From contig JAIFLU010000038.1 in assembly GCA_020048915.1 (NCBI GenBank), positions 2,358 to 66,357 of the forward strand: a stretch of DNA of 64,000 nt. Reading direction: 5' to 3'. This document shows positions 56,110-64,000 of this stretch, piece by piece (position 1 is the first letter of the stretch; each line of letters opens with the position of its first letter). A program made the translations under genes and the position numbers. Under the pieces are notes generated by a model. The model ran no database searches, was not told the DNA's origin, and saw only the letters and a list, made by a program, of their open reading frames with translations. The stretch comes from Bacteroidota bacterium (lineage in GTDB: Bacteria > Bacteroidota > Bacteroidia > Bacteroidales > JAAUTT01).

Positions 56110-57591
56110 ATGAATATCCTATTGCTATACCCGAAATATCCCGATACTTACTGGAGCTTTAAGCACGCATTAAAGTTTATTTCGAAAAAGGCGGTGAATA
56201 TTCCGCTCGGGATTTTAACAGTGGCTGCTATGCTACCGGTTGAATGGAAAAAGAAATTTACTGATCTTAATGTTACTGATCTTAACGATAAGGATATCAT
56301 TTGGGCCGATTTTGTTTTTATCAGTGCCATGTCGGTGCAAATGGAGTCGGTGAGCCAAATTATTGAACGATGCCGGTTGCTTAAAACTAAAATTGTTGCT
56401 GGTGGACCGCTGTTTACGGAAGAGTTTGAGCAATTCCCCGAAATTGACCACCTAGTTTTGAATGAAGCTGAAATTACATTGCCCCCGTTTATTGAAGACC
56501 TAAAGAACGGACACCCAAAAAAAATATATCAATCGGCTTTGTTTGCCGACATGGCCAAGACTCCACTTCCGGATTATTCGCTTATAAAACACCAAGAGTA
56601 TGCCGGGGCAACCATTCAATACTCCCGTGGATGCCCTTTCGATTGCGAATTTTGCGACATTACCGCATTGTTTGGACGGCAAGTGCGTACAAAAACTTCG
56701 CCCCAAATTATTGCCGAATTAGACGAATTATTGAAAATAGGTTGGCGAGGCAGTGTCTTCTTTGTCGATGATAATTTTATCGGACATAAGCAAAAAATTA
56801 AGCACGATTTACTTCCAGCTATAATTCGTTGGATGGAAAAAAAGAACTATCCATTTACTTTTACAACCGAAGCCTCCATTAACCTTGCCGATGATGCGGA
56901 TTTAATGGACAAAATGGCCAGGGCAGGTTTCCGAAAGGTATTTGTAGGCATTGAAACGCCCGACGAGAGTTGTTTAACCGAATGCAATAAACTTCAGAAT
57001 AACAACCGTGACCTCATCGAATGTGTAAATGCAATTCAGCACTATGGTATGGAAGTGTCTGCTGGTTTTATTGTGGGTTTTGATAACGATTCATCCAATA
57101 TTTTCGAGAGGCAGATAGATTTTATACAACGCAGCGGAATTATTACGGCCATGGTTGGTCTGCTTAATGCCCCGCGCCTTTCGAAGCTTTACCGCCGATT
57201 ACAAACCGAAGGCAGAATTATCGACAATTTTACCGGCGATAATACCAATTACTCCATGAACTTTGTTCCGATAATGGATAAGGCCGAACTTCTTAAGGGT
57301 TACCAAAAAATTGTTCACGATATATACTCCAGTAAGTTTTATTATCAAAGGGTAAAACTATATTTAAAACAATATCGACCTCCACTGGGTACAAAAAAAA
57401 TGCTTACCTTAAATGATCTTATAGCCTTATTGAAATCGGTAGTGTATATCGGCATTTTAAAACAAAACCGGAGATACTACTGGTACCTGGTACTTTGGAG
57501 TATTTTTAACAAGCCGAAGGCATTTCCAATGGCGGTTACTTATAGCATTTACGGATATCATTTCCGGGCAATATTTAAGAATGTAAATTGA
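56110..57591 (+). CDS. B12-binding-type radical SAM protein (DUF4070 group)
   Basis: 493 residues from MNILLLYPKYPDTYWSF; 12 codons earlier there is another ATG, but this Met starts the first beta strand of the domain. An N-terminal cobalamin-binding-like Rossmann domain (1-150) is followed by the radical SAM core with C175, C179 and C182 (RGCPFDCEFCD) and FVDDNFIGHK, then a DUF4070-like C-terminal region. Family members methylate or rearrange lipids and other metabolites. The desaturase gene follows after 24 bases on the same strand, so the pair probably modifies a membrane lipid. Confidence 0.9.
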   Translation: MNILLLYPKYPDTYWSFKHALKFISKKAVNIPLGILTVAAMLPVEWKKKFTDLNVTDLNDKDIIWADFVFISAMSVQMESVSQIIERCRLLKTKIVAGGPLFTEEFEQFPEIDHLVLNEAEITLPPFIEDLKNGHPKKIYQSALFADMAKTPLPDYSLIKHQEYAGATIQYSRGCPFDCEFCDITALFGRQVRTKTSPQIIAELDELLKIGWRGSVFFVDDNFIGHKQKIKHDLLPAIIRWMEKKNYPFTFTTEASINLADDADLMDKMARAGFRKVFVGIETPDESCLTECNKLQNNNRDLIECVNAIQHYGMEVSAGFIVGFDNDSSNIFERQIDFIQRSGIITAMVGLLNAPRLSKLYRRLQTEGRIIDNFTGDNTNYSMNFVPIMDKAELLKGYQKIVHDIYSSKFYYQRVKLYLKQYRPPLGTKKMLTLNDLIALLKSVVYIGILKQNRRYYWYLVLWSIFNKPKAFPMAVTYSIYGYHFRAIFKNVN

Positions 57592-57615
57592 TTCAAATAC
57601 GTTAAAAATTAAGAT

Positions 57616-58725
57616 ATGATAAAAGATAAAATAAAATTTTCTGCTCAGGTGAAACCGGAGTTTATTAATGAATTAAGGGAAGAGGTGAAAATTTTTCTGG
57701 AAACAAATCGCCTTTCAAAATATGGGAATGCCCAAATGGTTGTAAAAACCATTTTTATGCTTTTGGTATATATGGGACCTTATTTTCTGATGCTCTCGGG
57801 AGTGGTTAGTTCCGTTCCGGGAGTATTGCTATGCTGGGTTATTATGGGAATTGGCATGGCAGGTGTTGGCATGGGAGTGATGCACGATGCCAACCATGGT
57901 ACTTTTGCTAAAAACCGATCGGTAAATTCGTTTTTTACCAAATCGTTATATCTCCTTGGGGGATTTCCTCCTACCTGGCAACATCAGCATAATACACTTC
58001 ATCATGGTTTTACGAATGTCGAAGGACACGACGAAGATATCGGAGGTATTGCAATACTTCGGTTTTCACCACACCGTCCGCTCTATAAAATTCATAGGTT
58101 TCAATATTTATATGCCTGGTTTTTTTATGGTTTGATGACCATATCATGGTCCACTATAAAGGATTTTGGACAATTACGTCTGTTCAAAGCATCGGGAGCA
58201 ACGTTAGCAAATAATACTACCTATCGTCAATTATATATGCGCATGATTTTCGGGAAAATTTTCTACTACATAATTTTTATGGTAATTCCATTATTCGTGC
58301 TGACTGTCCCCTGGTATTGGGTGGTGCTGTCCTTTTTGGCAATGCATTTTATTTGTGGGGTAATTTTGGGTGCAATTTTTCAAACAGCTCATGTGGTAAC
58401 TTCATCGGCTTATCCTTTGCCCGACGAAAACGGAAATATTGAAAATAGCTGGGCGATACACCAACTGCAAACTACTTCGGACTATTCTCCTAACAACCCG
58501 ATTTTTTCGTGGCTGATAGGAGGTTTAAATTATCAGGTAGAACATCATCTATTCCCAAATATCAGTCACATTCATTACCATAAGATTGCGCCTATCGTGA
58601 GGGAGAAAGCCGAGAAGTTTGGGTTGCCTTATCATGTACATCCCTCATTTTATTTAGCGGTGGGCAATCATGTAAAAATGCTTAAAAATTTGGGGAGACA
58701 GGTTATACGTCCAACAGGGCTTTGA
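57616..58725 (+). CDS. Membrane fatty acid desaturase
   Basis: 369 residues with at least four membrane helices. The three histidine boxes that hold the di-iron centre are H90-DAN-H94 (MHDANHG), H123 to H130 (HQHNTLHHGFTN) and NYQVEHHLFPNISHIHYHKI near residue 305. The last box has Q/N-x-x-E-H-H, as in front-end and acyl-lipid desaturases. It introduces a double bond in acyl chains using oxygen, so the organism meets oxygen at least at times. Probably co-transcribed with the B12-type radical SAM gene. Confidence 0.93.
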   Translation: MIKDKIKFSAQVKPEFINELREEVKIFLETNRLSKYGNAQMVVKTIFMLLVYMGPYFLMLSGVVSSVPGVLLCWVIMGIGMAGVGMGVMHDANHGTFAKNRSVNSFFTKSLYLLGGFPPTWQHQHNTLHHGFTNVEGHDEDIGGIAILRFSPHRPLYKIHRFQYLYAWFFYGLMTISWSTIKDFGQLRLFKASGATLANNTTYRQLYMRMIFGKIFYYIIFMVIPLFVLTVPWYWVVLSFLAMHFICGVILGAIFQTAHVVTSSAYPLPDENGNIENSWAIHQLQTTSDYSPNNPIFSWLIGGLNYQVEHHLFPNISHIHYHKIAPIVREKAEKFGLPYHVHPSFYLAVGNHVKMLKNLGRQVIRPTGL

Positions 58726-59177
58726 CTTCAATCGGCCTGATAATTTATCGTCCATGATTTATCGTATTTCGACTCCGCTCAATATCACAAATCATGGGTG
58801 TATGACAAAATTCCCTCTTTGAAAAATTAACCACGAAGTGGTTGAATGTGAATAGCCCTGAGTGATCCCGATAGCCATCGGGATCACTCAGGGGGTAAAG
58901 GAAAGGTCGGTTTTGCAACCCTGCAAAGGGTTGAATATGAGAAATGAACAAATTCAACCCTTTGCAGGGTTGTTGTATATTATCGCTGTTTCACCCCGGA
59001 TGGAATCCGGGGCTATTGACATTAAATCCTTTCAGGATTTCAAAAAACATTTTATAATTGAAAAACTGAAATTATCCATTTGGGATTTTTGTCAAACACC
59101 TCAAATCATGAACATTTTAGATATTATCTGTATTTCCGGAGTTTTCTGAGTATAATGGCTGTTGGTTATTTAGCATT
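58726..59177. other. Intergenic repeat island without genes
   Basis: 452 bases between convergent genes, filled from 58752 to 59040 by six successive hairpins listed separately. The open frame at 58862-59149 runs through the repeats and is not considered a gene. 59041-59177 shows nothing. Confidence 0.7.
58752..59040. repeat. Composite hairpin island (REP-like)
   Basis: In order: CCATGATTT/AAATCATGG (58752-58797) around TTCGACTCCGCTCA; AACCAC-GAA-GTGGTT (58829-58843); a 17-bp perfect stem with AGCC loop (58856-58893, arms CCCTGAGTGATCCCGAT); a 21-bp stem (58916-58936 with 58952-58972, arm CAACCCTGCAAAGGGTTGAAT); CCCCGGAT-GGA-ATCCGGGG (58994-59012); and AAATCCT-TTC-AGGATTT (59024-59040). Words of this kind recur widely in Bacteroidota intergenic DNA, to my knowledge. 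Confidence 0.85.
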
Positions 59178-59519
59178 CTATTTCTTCTTCTTTGATGCCT
59201 TTGCACGACTATTAAAATCCAGGGCTAGATTAATCCAGTAATCAAAATCTTTTTTGGTTCTCATACCGCTGTCATCAATTAATACATAACCTTTCATAGG
59301 CCGTTTGGTAAAATCCATGGTGCGGCAACCTGTTTTCTCCACTTCATCGTTGTGACGGTCGGGGTCGATACGACACATCAAATCGTCTTTTATTATGCCA
59401 ACACACATTTTACCATTGTACATAAAGACTAATCCACCCATCATTTCTTTCTCTTCCAGGTTCTCCAAAACCGAAAGGGTTTCACGCACCCGGTTTGCTA
59501 ATTGTTCATTATAAGCCAT
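59178..59519 (-). CDS. TfoX N-terminal domain protein
   Basis: 113 residues. MAYNEQLANRVRETL, then EKEMMGGLVFMYNGKMCVGI and the C-terminal MKGYVLIDDSGMRTKKDFDYWI match the TfoX_N domain, ending in a Lys-rich tail. Only the N-terminal domain of Sxy/TfoX is present, so a competence role is not implied; stand-alone TfoX_N proteins are common and uncharacterised. Nine bases after the stop of the transglutaminase-like gene lies this start, so they may form an operon. Confidence 0.92.
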   Translation of the reverse strand: MAYNEQLANRVRETLSVLENLEEKEMMGGLVFMYNGKMCVGIIKDDLMCRIDPDRHNDEVEKTGCRTMDFTKRPMKGYVLIDDSGMRTKKDFDYWINLALDFNSRAKASKKKK

Positions 59520-59527
59520 GGCATTAT

Positions 59528-60700
59528 TTAATTTAACGTTTTTCCCATCCAGATATGCTTATAAAATAACGCTTTCCGCAGCGTTTTATCTGTTTGTAAG
59601 TATCTTTCCAAAAATACCTTATGTTCTTTCAGATTAACCAAGGCATCGTCATTTGTCCAATCTAATTCTATGATGGCAGTAACCATGGAAGAATTTGGAT
59701 GCTTTATCTCCCTGAGTTTGAATTTTGAATTATTGAAAAAATATTCTGCCGAATCAATCATTTGCGTTATTAATTTATCGGGCATTTCGGGTGTAAATTG
59801 TTGATTTCGATATTCCACAAACCTGTTAAACTGCTTTATTCCCTCATTATACAATTTTTCTGATTCGAAGTATTGCTCCATAACCATTTTGTTTGTGAAA
59901 TAGTCAATTTTCTTTTTAACATCATTCAACCGTTCCAGAATAATCATGTTTATTACTCCATTACCCTCGATCCTTTTGGCGCATGATACCCATTTTTCTA
60001 TTTCAGTATCGTGTTCGAATTTATATAAAGTATCTCTGTAATTAAAATAAGGTTTGATTTTGTTAATTGAGTCTTTCCCCTGATAAAAATCGCGAGTGGT
60101 AAGCGGGTAATTTAAGAACTGCCATAAGGGATCAAATGGCATGTGTGTTTTGATGAATTCTTCGGGCTTCGTTTTGAAATAAAGGTTATTCAGTTTCTTA
60201 ATATATTTTGCATTTCTAATATTACCCGATCCCCAAGTTGGATCGAAAAGATACCAGGCGGAATCGATGTTTGCTGCACACCATGCATGAGAATTGCTGT
60301 CGATAGTTCCATTTTGTTTGCTTAATCCTGAGATCACATACGATTTTATCCCTACCTGGTTGGCAATGGCTGTAAAAAGTTCCGCATAATTTGTACAGAC
60401 TCCTTTTTTTGTTTTCAAAACTATATCAACTGCTTCGCGTGAGTCTTTGAAATATATAAAAGAATATTCATTTTCAAGATCGTAAAGAATGTTGTTTGCA
60501 ATCCAAACGAATATGGCTCTTGCTTTATTTCCCTGATTTGTAAAAGACGCATTTATATAACCCGCTATTCCTTCAGTTGAATGGGTTAAGGAATCGGGAA
60601 TCAGCAGCATAATTTTATTTATTCTCTGGTAATCACAGGTATTTTGAGCGTTCATACCGGAAAATAAACCAATTAGGATAATTGATGCCAAGAATTTCAT
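59528..60700 (-). CDS. Secreted transglutaminase-like protein
   Basis: 390 residues. Signal peptide 1-18 (GMNAQ). The transglutaminase core has the Cys-His-Asp triad: C102 (GVCTNYAELF), H138 (NSHAWCAA) and D153 (YLFDPTWGSG). The rest (170-390) is mostly helical without a recognised domain. Such proteins in Bacteroidota act as periplasmic proteases or crosslinkers, with unknown targets. Same strand and directly upstream of the TfoX-N gene. Confidence 0.9.
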   Translation of the reverse strand: MKFLASIILIGLFSGMNAQNTCDYQRINKIMLLIPDSLTHSTEGIAGYINASFTNQGNKARAIFVWIANNILYDLENEYSFIYFKDSREAVDIVLKTKKGVCTNYAELFTAIANQVGIKSYVISGLSKQNGTIDSNSHAWCAANIDSAWYLFDPTWGSGNIRNAKYIKKLNNLYFKTKPEEFIKTHMPFDPLWQFLNYPLTTRDFYQGKDSINKIKPYFNYRDTLYKFEHDTEIEKWVSCAKRIEGNGVINMIILERLNDVKKKIDYFTNKMVMEQYFESEKLYNEGIKQFNRFVEYRNQQFTPEMPDKLITQMIDSAEYFFNNSKFKLREIKHPNSSMVTAIIELDWTNDDALVNLKEHKVFLERYLQTDKTLRKALFYKHIWMGKTLN

Positions 60701-60826
60701 AATAAACCAAATTTCAAAATCACATTATTGTCCAGAAATAAACTTGTTGGTGCTTTCTTACTGTAATATTAAGCATTTTATATGGCTAAAATTCAATTCT
60801 GTTTTTAAATTACATTTTGTAATAAT

Positions 60827-61756
60827 TTATTGCTTCGACCAAATGCGCAGGTTCAAATTTAAATCGTCCACTAAACCTGCATAAAGCATTATTGGCTCAT
60901 AACTTTGCATCAGGAAATTAATATCCATAAATGACTCAAATAATGCCGGTTCGAATAAATTTTTAGAACTGGGAATTGTGCAGTATAGCCGGTTTCCAAT
61001 AAACGAAAATGCTATTTCGACCTTTAATTTTTTTTTGTAGTCCAGAATTCGCTGCATAAAACTGGTAGTTAAAATGTACCGCGATTCAACCTGATCGTCG
61101 CTCAGAACAATAAATTCGCGTTCGAATTCCGGATCTTCCAGCTTGACATTGAACGAGCTTCCTAATACTTTAAACCGTAGCTTGCGAAAAAATGAAGTGG
61201 TTTTTTCGGGGAAAATAAAGGTTTTCGAACTAAAATACTTGTTAAATGTGGCAGATATAAATATTCCCTCGAACATAACCGAAGTAGGGCCGTAGGAGTA
61301 TACCTGCGATTCGCAGAACATTATTTCAACATCGCCAATTTTAAAACTCATAAAGTCTTCCCCATCCACCTTGCTAACCTCATGGGGGAATAAGAAACTT
61401 TTATCAAAAACCGATTTTGAAATTCTCTGATTTGGAATGTACTTAAATTCGGTATTGACAAAACCGATTAGTATAGGTAATATCCTGGTTTTATATTTCA
61501 GTTTTAAAGCCCGGTTGGTTTTTCCGAGATGTTCGAAAGCAAAAGCTTCGAAAAAGATAATTGTAAGTAGTACTATAGCGCAATACAGAGGTTTGCCAAG
61601 TATCAGACTTACCAAAAAGAAAGGACTTAAAAAAATAACGAGGTATTGAATTTTTTTGAACTTCCTTATCCTCCCGATTCTATAATCCTCCAATGGTTGA
61701 AGCAATACTTTAAGTTCCGTTTCGAAATATTGTTGAAATCCTGCTTTTAGCCGCAT
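60827..61756 (-). CDS. DUF3137 membrane protein
   Basis: 309 residues. Two membrane helices (about 34-54 and 58-76) near the N-terminus are followed by a DUF3137 domain (VSKVDGEDFMSFKIGDVEIM, VMFEGIFISATFNKYFSSKT). Found next to LemA genes in many bacteria, as here, with a one-base overlap. Function unknown. Confidence 0.88.
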   Translation of the reverse strand: MRLKAGFQQYFETELKVLLQPLEDYRIGRIRKFKKIQYLVIFLSPFFLVSLILGKPLYCAIVLLTIIFFEAFAFEHLGKTNRALKLKYKTRILPILIGFVNTEFKYIPNQRISKSVFDKSFLFPHEVSKVDGEDFMSFKIGDVEIMFCESQVYSYGPTSVMFEGIFISATFNKYFSSKTFIFPEKTTSFFRKLRFKVLGSSFNVKLEDPEFEREFIVLSDDQVESRYILTTSFMQRILDYKKKLKVEIAFSFIGNRLYCTIPSSKNLFEPALFESFMDINFLMQSYEPIMLYAGLVDDLNLNLRIWSKQ

Positions 61757-62316
61757 CAGCTCCTGAATAAGTCTTTTGCGCTAATATTCTGCCGCTCCTG
61801 CTCTTTTGTTTCCAATACGTTCATAGGACTGAATTTAAAAATATCGGCCAAAATGCTTGCAGGAAATGTTTGTATGGCATTATTATAATCGGTTACGGTG
61901 GAATTGAAAAACCTTCTTGAAGCGGAGATTTGCTCTTCGGTTTCGTTCCAGGAAGACTGTAGTTTAAGAAAATTCTGGCTTGCTTTTAAATCGGGGTAGT
62001 TTTCAACAGTGACCATAATTCTGTCGAGTTGCCGGGAGATGTCGTTATGCAATCCTATCCTTGCTTCGTTTGACAAATTCTCGGTTAATCCCGCCCTTAA
62101 TTTTGTTATATCCGAGAGCGTGGAAGCTTCATGAATCGTATATTGTTTTACCGTCTCTATTAAATTCGGCAGTAAGTCGTATCTTTTTTTAAGCATGGCA
62201 TCTACTGAACCAAATGCGTTGTCTGTTTCGTTTCTTTTCCGGATGATGTTATTATACAACAGTATAACATATAGTACTATAATGACGAGTAAAACTGTAA
62301 TTAGAAATCCATTCAT
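61756..62316 (-). CDS. lemA: LemA family protein
   Basis: 186 residues: an N-terminal membrane helix (3-22, LITVLLVIIVLYVILLYN) and the LemA helical bundle, with RKRNETDNAFGSVDAMLKKR, YDLLPNLIETVKQY and FNSTVTDYNNAIQTFPASIL. LemA proteins sit in the membrane with an exposed helical bundle; role unclear. It overlaps the DUF3137 gene by one base and follows the 306-residue secreted protein by 36 bases. Confidence 0.95.
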   Translation of the reverse strand: MNGFLITVLLVIIVLYVILLYNNIIRKRNETDNAFGSVDAMLKKRYDLLPNLIETVKQYTIHEASTLSDITKLRAGLTENLSNEARIGLHNDISRQLDRIMVTVENYPDLKASQNFLKLQSSWNETEEQISASRRFFNSTVTDYNNAIQTFPASILADIFKFSPMNVLETKEQERQNISAKDLFRS

Positions 62317-62351
62317 TGGGCAAAAATTTTAGTTGGGTTAGTAGTATGATT

Positions 62352-63272
62352 CTATTTTATTTCGATTATACGTTCTTCCACATTCACAATTTCTTCGCTC
62401 GATACTTCTTTGGTTTCGACGCTATAAACCGGCCATCCGGAGGGTCCGTGAATCCAGGTCCCCGAGCGGGTTTCGTTTACAATTGGTTTCATGTCTTCTT
62501 TGGCCAGCGGAGGAACACCTAATGTTGCAGCCGATTTTTTCAGATATTCGTACGTTGCATCCGTTAATTGCTGCGAATTTATGGTTTGCCACATTCGGAA
62601 TAATGCGTTATCATCCTCCGTATCTATCTCATCCAGCATTACGGTTACATCTCCGTCAAAAGGTTCTCCCCCTAATAAATTCGCATATTTTAACTGTCCG
62701 CTTAGTTCTTCGCCTAATTTATATTTCCCCCCATGAAAGGAGTAAAATTGCTGAATATCTTTAATTGCAGCGGCTTCAATTGCTTCTTTTGATGCAAACA
62801 TCCCGGCCACTTGCTTTACGATATCATCAATTTTAGGAACATCTTTAAACTCTTTCTTTAGTTTGGCCGCAGCTTTCTTAATAATTTCATTCACTTCTTT
62901 CCAGTTTACAACTTCAACAAACGCCCCCATTTCGGTAGTTTTTATAACCACTTTGCAATCTTCGGCAATCGATGCAAGCCGTTGGGTGAGTTTGTTATCC
63001 GAATCAATTTTAAAATTTTTGTAATACCACTCAATGGTATAAGAGGTAGCTGTTGAATCGGTAATGGTAATATTTAAATCGTACGTATACATTTCGCGCG
63101 AGGTAGTATCTGAATCTTTTATTTTATATTTCTCCAAAGAGACGCTATAGAGCTGTTTTTCATGATTGTCCCAATATCCAATAACCTGAACGGTGGAATC
63201 CTCCATGTTTATCTGGCCAAAAACACTCTTAGCAATCAGAAGAAATAAACCAAGAACTACTGATATTTTCAT
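62352..63272 (-). CDS. Uncharacterised secreted protein upstream of lemA
   Basis: 306 residues, not recognised. Signal peptide 1-19 (KSVFGQ). Residues 25-110 are beta-rich (YDLNITITDSTATSYTIEWY), 120-180 form charged helices (VNEIIKKAAAKLKKEFKD), and the C-terminus ends with several Val/Glu-rich residues. It precedes lemA and the DUF3137 gene on the same strand, probably as the first gene of their operon. Confidence 0.82.
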   Translation of the reverse strand: MKISVVLGLFLLIAKSVFGQINMEDSTVQVIGYWDNHEKQLYSVSLEKYKIKDSDTTSREMYTYDLNITITDSTATSYTIEWYYKNFKIDSDNKLTQRLASIAEDCKVVIKTTEMGAFVEVVNWKEVNEIIKKAAAKLKKEFKDVPKIDDIVKQVAGMFASKEAIEAAAIKDIQQFYSFHGGKYKLGEELSGQLKYANLLGGEPFDGDVTVMLDEIDTEDDNALFRMWQTINSQQLTDATYEYLKKSAATLGVPPLAKEDMKPIVNETRSGTWIHGPSGWPVYSVETKEVSSEEIVNVEERIIEIK

Positions 63273-63424
63273 ATTCTACAAATTATTAGCATGATGTATT
63301 TTATAACGAAAAATTGAAAGAGTCAACTGACTTTGCACGTCAATTCCATATGTATATTCGTTATATAAGTAATCCGAACGCTTTGTTTTTAAATCAAGGG
63401 TATTAATTTTTTTGTAAGATTATA

Positions 63425-63530
63425 AAAATATGCCGATTTAAAAAGGCTGGCAGGAAATAAAAAATACTGCCGAGGGTTGCCACCTAAATAATTTAGGATA
63501 CGCGTTAAAACCATACATCGGCATTTTCCA
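63425..63530. other. Possible structured RNA or miniature element
   Basis: An outer stem TGCCGAT (63431-63437) / ATCGGCA (63517-63523) encloses GGCAG/CTGCC (63449-63453 with 63467-63471), a weak GGT/ACC pair, and the perfect CCTAAAT-A-ATTTAGG (63483-63497). On the minus strand the outer stem is followed by a run of five Ts. Confidence 0.35.
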
Positions 63531-63646
63531 TTAACTATCAATCCGAATTGGTTTATTTGTCAAATGTTATAGCCCCTTTTCAATGGGTTGGGGTTAGTTG
63601 GCTGAGAGTTGGAACGCATCACAACCGCAGGCCAACTTAATGTAAG

Positions 63647-63794
63647 CTAATTGTCACATTGAGCGGAGTCGAAATGTGTTCATGGGCACTCAATACAAAC
63701 GCGCGCCTGCTTCATGGAAGTTAATTGTCACATTGAGCGGAGTCGAAATGTTTGCATGGACACACGTTACAAACGCGCACCTACTTCATCGAAT
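63647..63794. repeat. 74-bp direct repeat, two tandem copies
   Basis: Copies begin at 63647 and 63721, sharing TAATTGTCACATTGAGCGGA and ACAAACGCGC words at the same offset. Each holds CACATT-GAGCGGAGTCG-AATGTG, the core also seen in the repeats at 20.35, 28.44 and 58.75 kb. Confidence 0.85.
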
Positions 63795-63799
63795 TCCCC

Positions 63800-64000
63800 T
63801 TAATACGTCAATCCAAATCCATAGGGATAAAGCGGATTTTTCGAATCGTGCGGTACATCTTCTTTTTGATTCAGAACGGCCTCCATCGACGAGGGCAACT
63901 CAAACGGCAGTTTACCTCCGGGTTTGAACTTTCCAAAAATCAGGTCGAGGATAATTTCGTTTGCACTGCTGAAATCGGCAATTACTGCTTTGCTGCCGGC
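63800..64000 (-). CDS. Glycoside hydrolase family 3, C-terminal end (cut by window edge)
   Basis: 66 residues before the stop at 63800-63802. GGKLPFELPSSMEAVLNQKE and the terminal NPLYPYGFGLTY are the usual end of GH3 beta-glucosidase/xylosidase proteins (the second alpha/beta domain; the fibronectin-like domain appears to be absent). The catalytic Asp is outside the window, so substrate is open. Confidence 0.88.
   Translation of the reverse strand, partial: AGSKAVIADFSSANEIILDLIFGKFKPGGKLPFELPSSMEAVLNQKEDVPHDSKNPLYPYGFGLTY

Larger units (their letters stand above)
63273..63799. other. Intergenic region with a folded element and a tandem repeat
   Basis: 527 bases between the GH3 gene end and the secreted protein start, both on the minus strand. 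It contains a possible multi-stem structure at 63425-63530 and a 74-bp tandem duplication at 63647-63794. An open frame on the plus strand (63676-63927) crosses the repeats and the GH3 gene and is rejected. Confidence 0.7.

Noticed and set aside
58862-59149. Open reading frame of 95 codons
   Set aside because: It runs through the hairpin island and its protein is made of repeat words; no family resemblance.
63647-63794. CRISPR-like array
   Set aside because: Only two 74-base units that are directly adjacent, with no spacers and no cas genes.
63676-63927. Plus-strand open frame of 83 codons
   Set aside because: It covers the tandem repeat and the reverse of the GH3 coding end.

Overview
The window looks like chromosome from a low-GC member of the Bacteroidota, most likely a Bacteroidales/Marinilabiliales-type organism. 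The reasons are: several upstream regions carry the Bacteroidota -7 promoter box TAnnTTTG; the gene families are typical of the phylum (head-GIN/DUF2807 protein, DUF2723 glycosyltransferase, M56/BlaR1-like sensor with a TonB tail, TonB-dependent receptor, LemA-DUF3137 pair); and clear Shine-Dalgarno sequences are mostly absent. No rRNA, tRNA, phage, insertion sequence or CRISPR array was recognised.

Left part (1-20.2 kb) is largely housekeeping. It holds a class IV aminotransferase cut by the window edge, a stand-alone response regulator, typA, the DUF177-rpmF-plsX-fabH operon, a bactofilin, and an F-type ATP synthase operon (two small membrane proteins, then atpB-E-F-H-A-G) that lacks atpD and atpC. 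After a terminator follow a zinc metallopeptidase, an M1 aminopeptidase, a TonB-like protein, a large metallopeptidase-like/propeller protein with an SUI1-family factor, and a flippase.

Middle part (20.2-43.8 kb): a DUF2723 glycosyltransferase, a thioredoxin-fold lipid/thiol protein followed by carA, a blaI-mecR1-like regulatory pair flanked by near-identical palindromic operators, a DUF985 cupin, a UPF0114 protein, a Nudix hydrolase, carB (far from carA and on the other strand), an ammonium transporter, a transglutaminase-like TPR protein, a TonB-dependent receptor, a YncE-propeller/phosphoesterase fusion and a head-GIN lipoprotein.

The most unusual locus is 44.1-48.0 kb on the minus strand. 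Three tightly overlapping genes encode (i) a signal-peptide/one-TM membrane protein whose cytoplasmic end is a run of eight cysteines spaced exactly four residues apart (CHDA, six CHSA, CVSG), (ii) a radical SAM/SPASM enzyme with an N-terminal PqqD-like peptide-recognition domain, and (iii) a four-TM protein of unknown function. I infer that the radical SAM enzyme modifies the Cys-His tail, a RiPP-like modification of a full-size membrane protein.

Right part (48.2-64 kb): GH32 fructan hydrolase, cation/proton antiporter, GH2 glycosidase, LysE exporter, LytTR regulator, a B12-type radical SAM protein paired with a fatty acid desaturase, TfoX-N protein, transglutaminase-like protein, a LemA/DUF3137 operon and the C-terminal end of a GH3 glycosidase. 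Non-coding DNA here and elsewhere carries several families of short inverted repeats: two 120-bp MITE-like copies at 20.35 and 28.44 kb, a hairpin island at 58.75-59.04 kb, and a 74-bp tandem duplication at 63.65 kb, most sharing a core like TTCGACTCCGCTCA.
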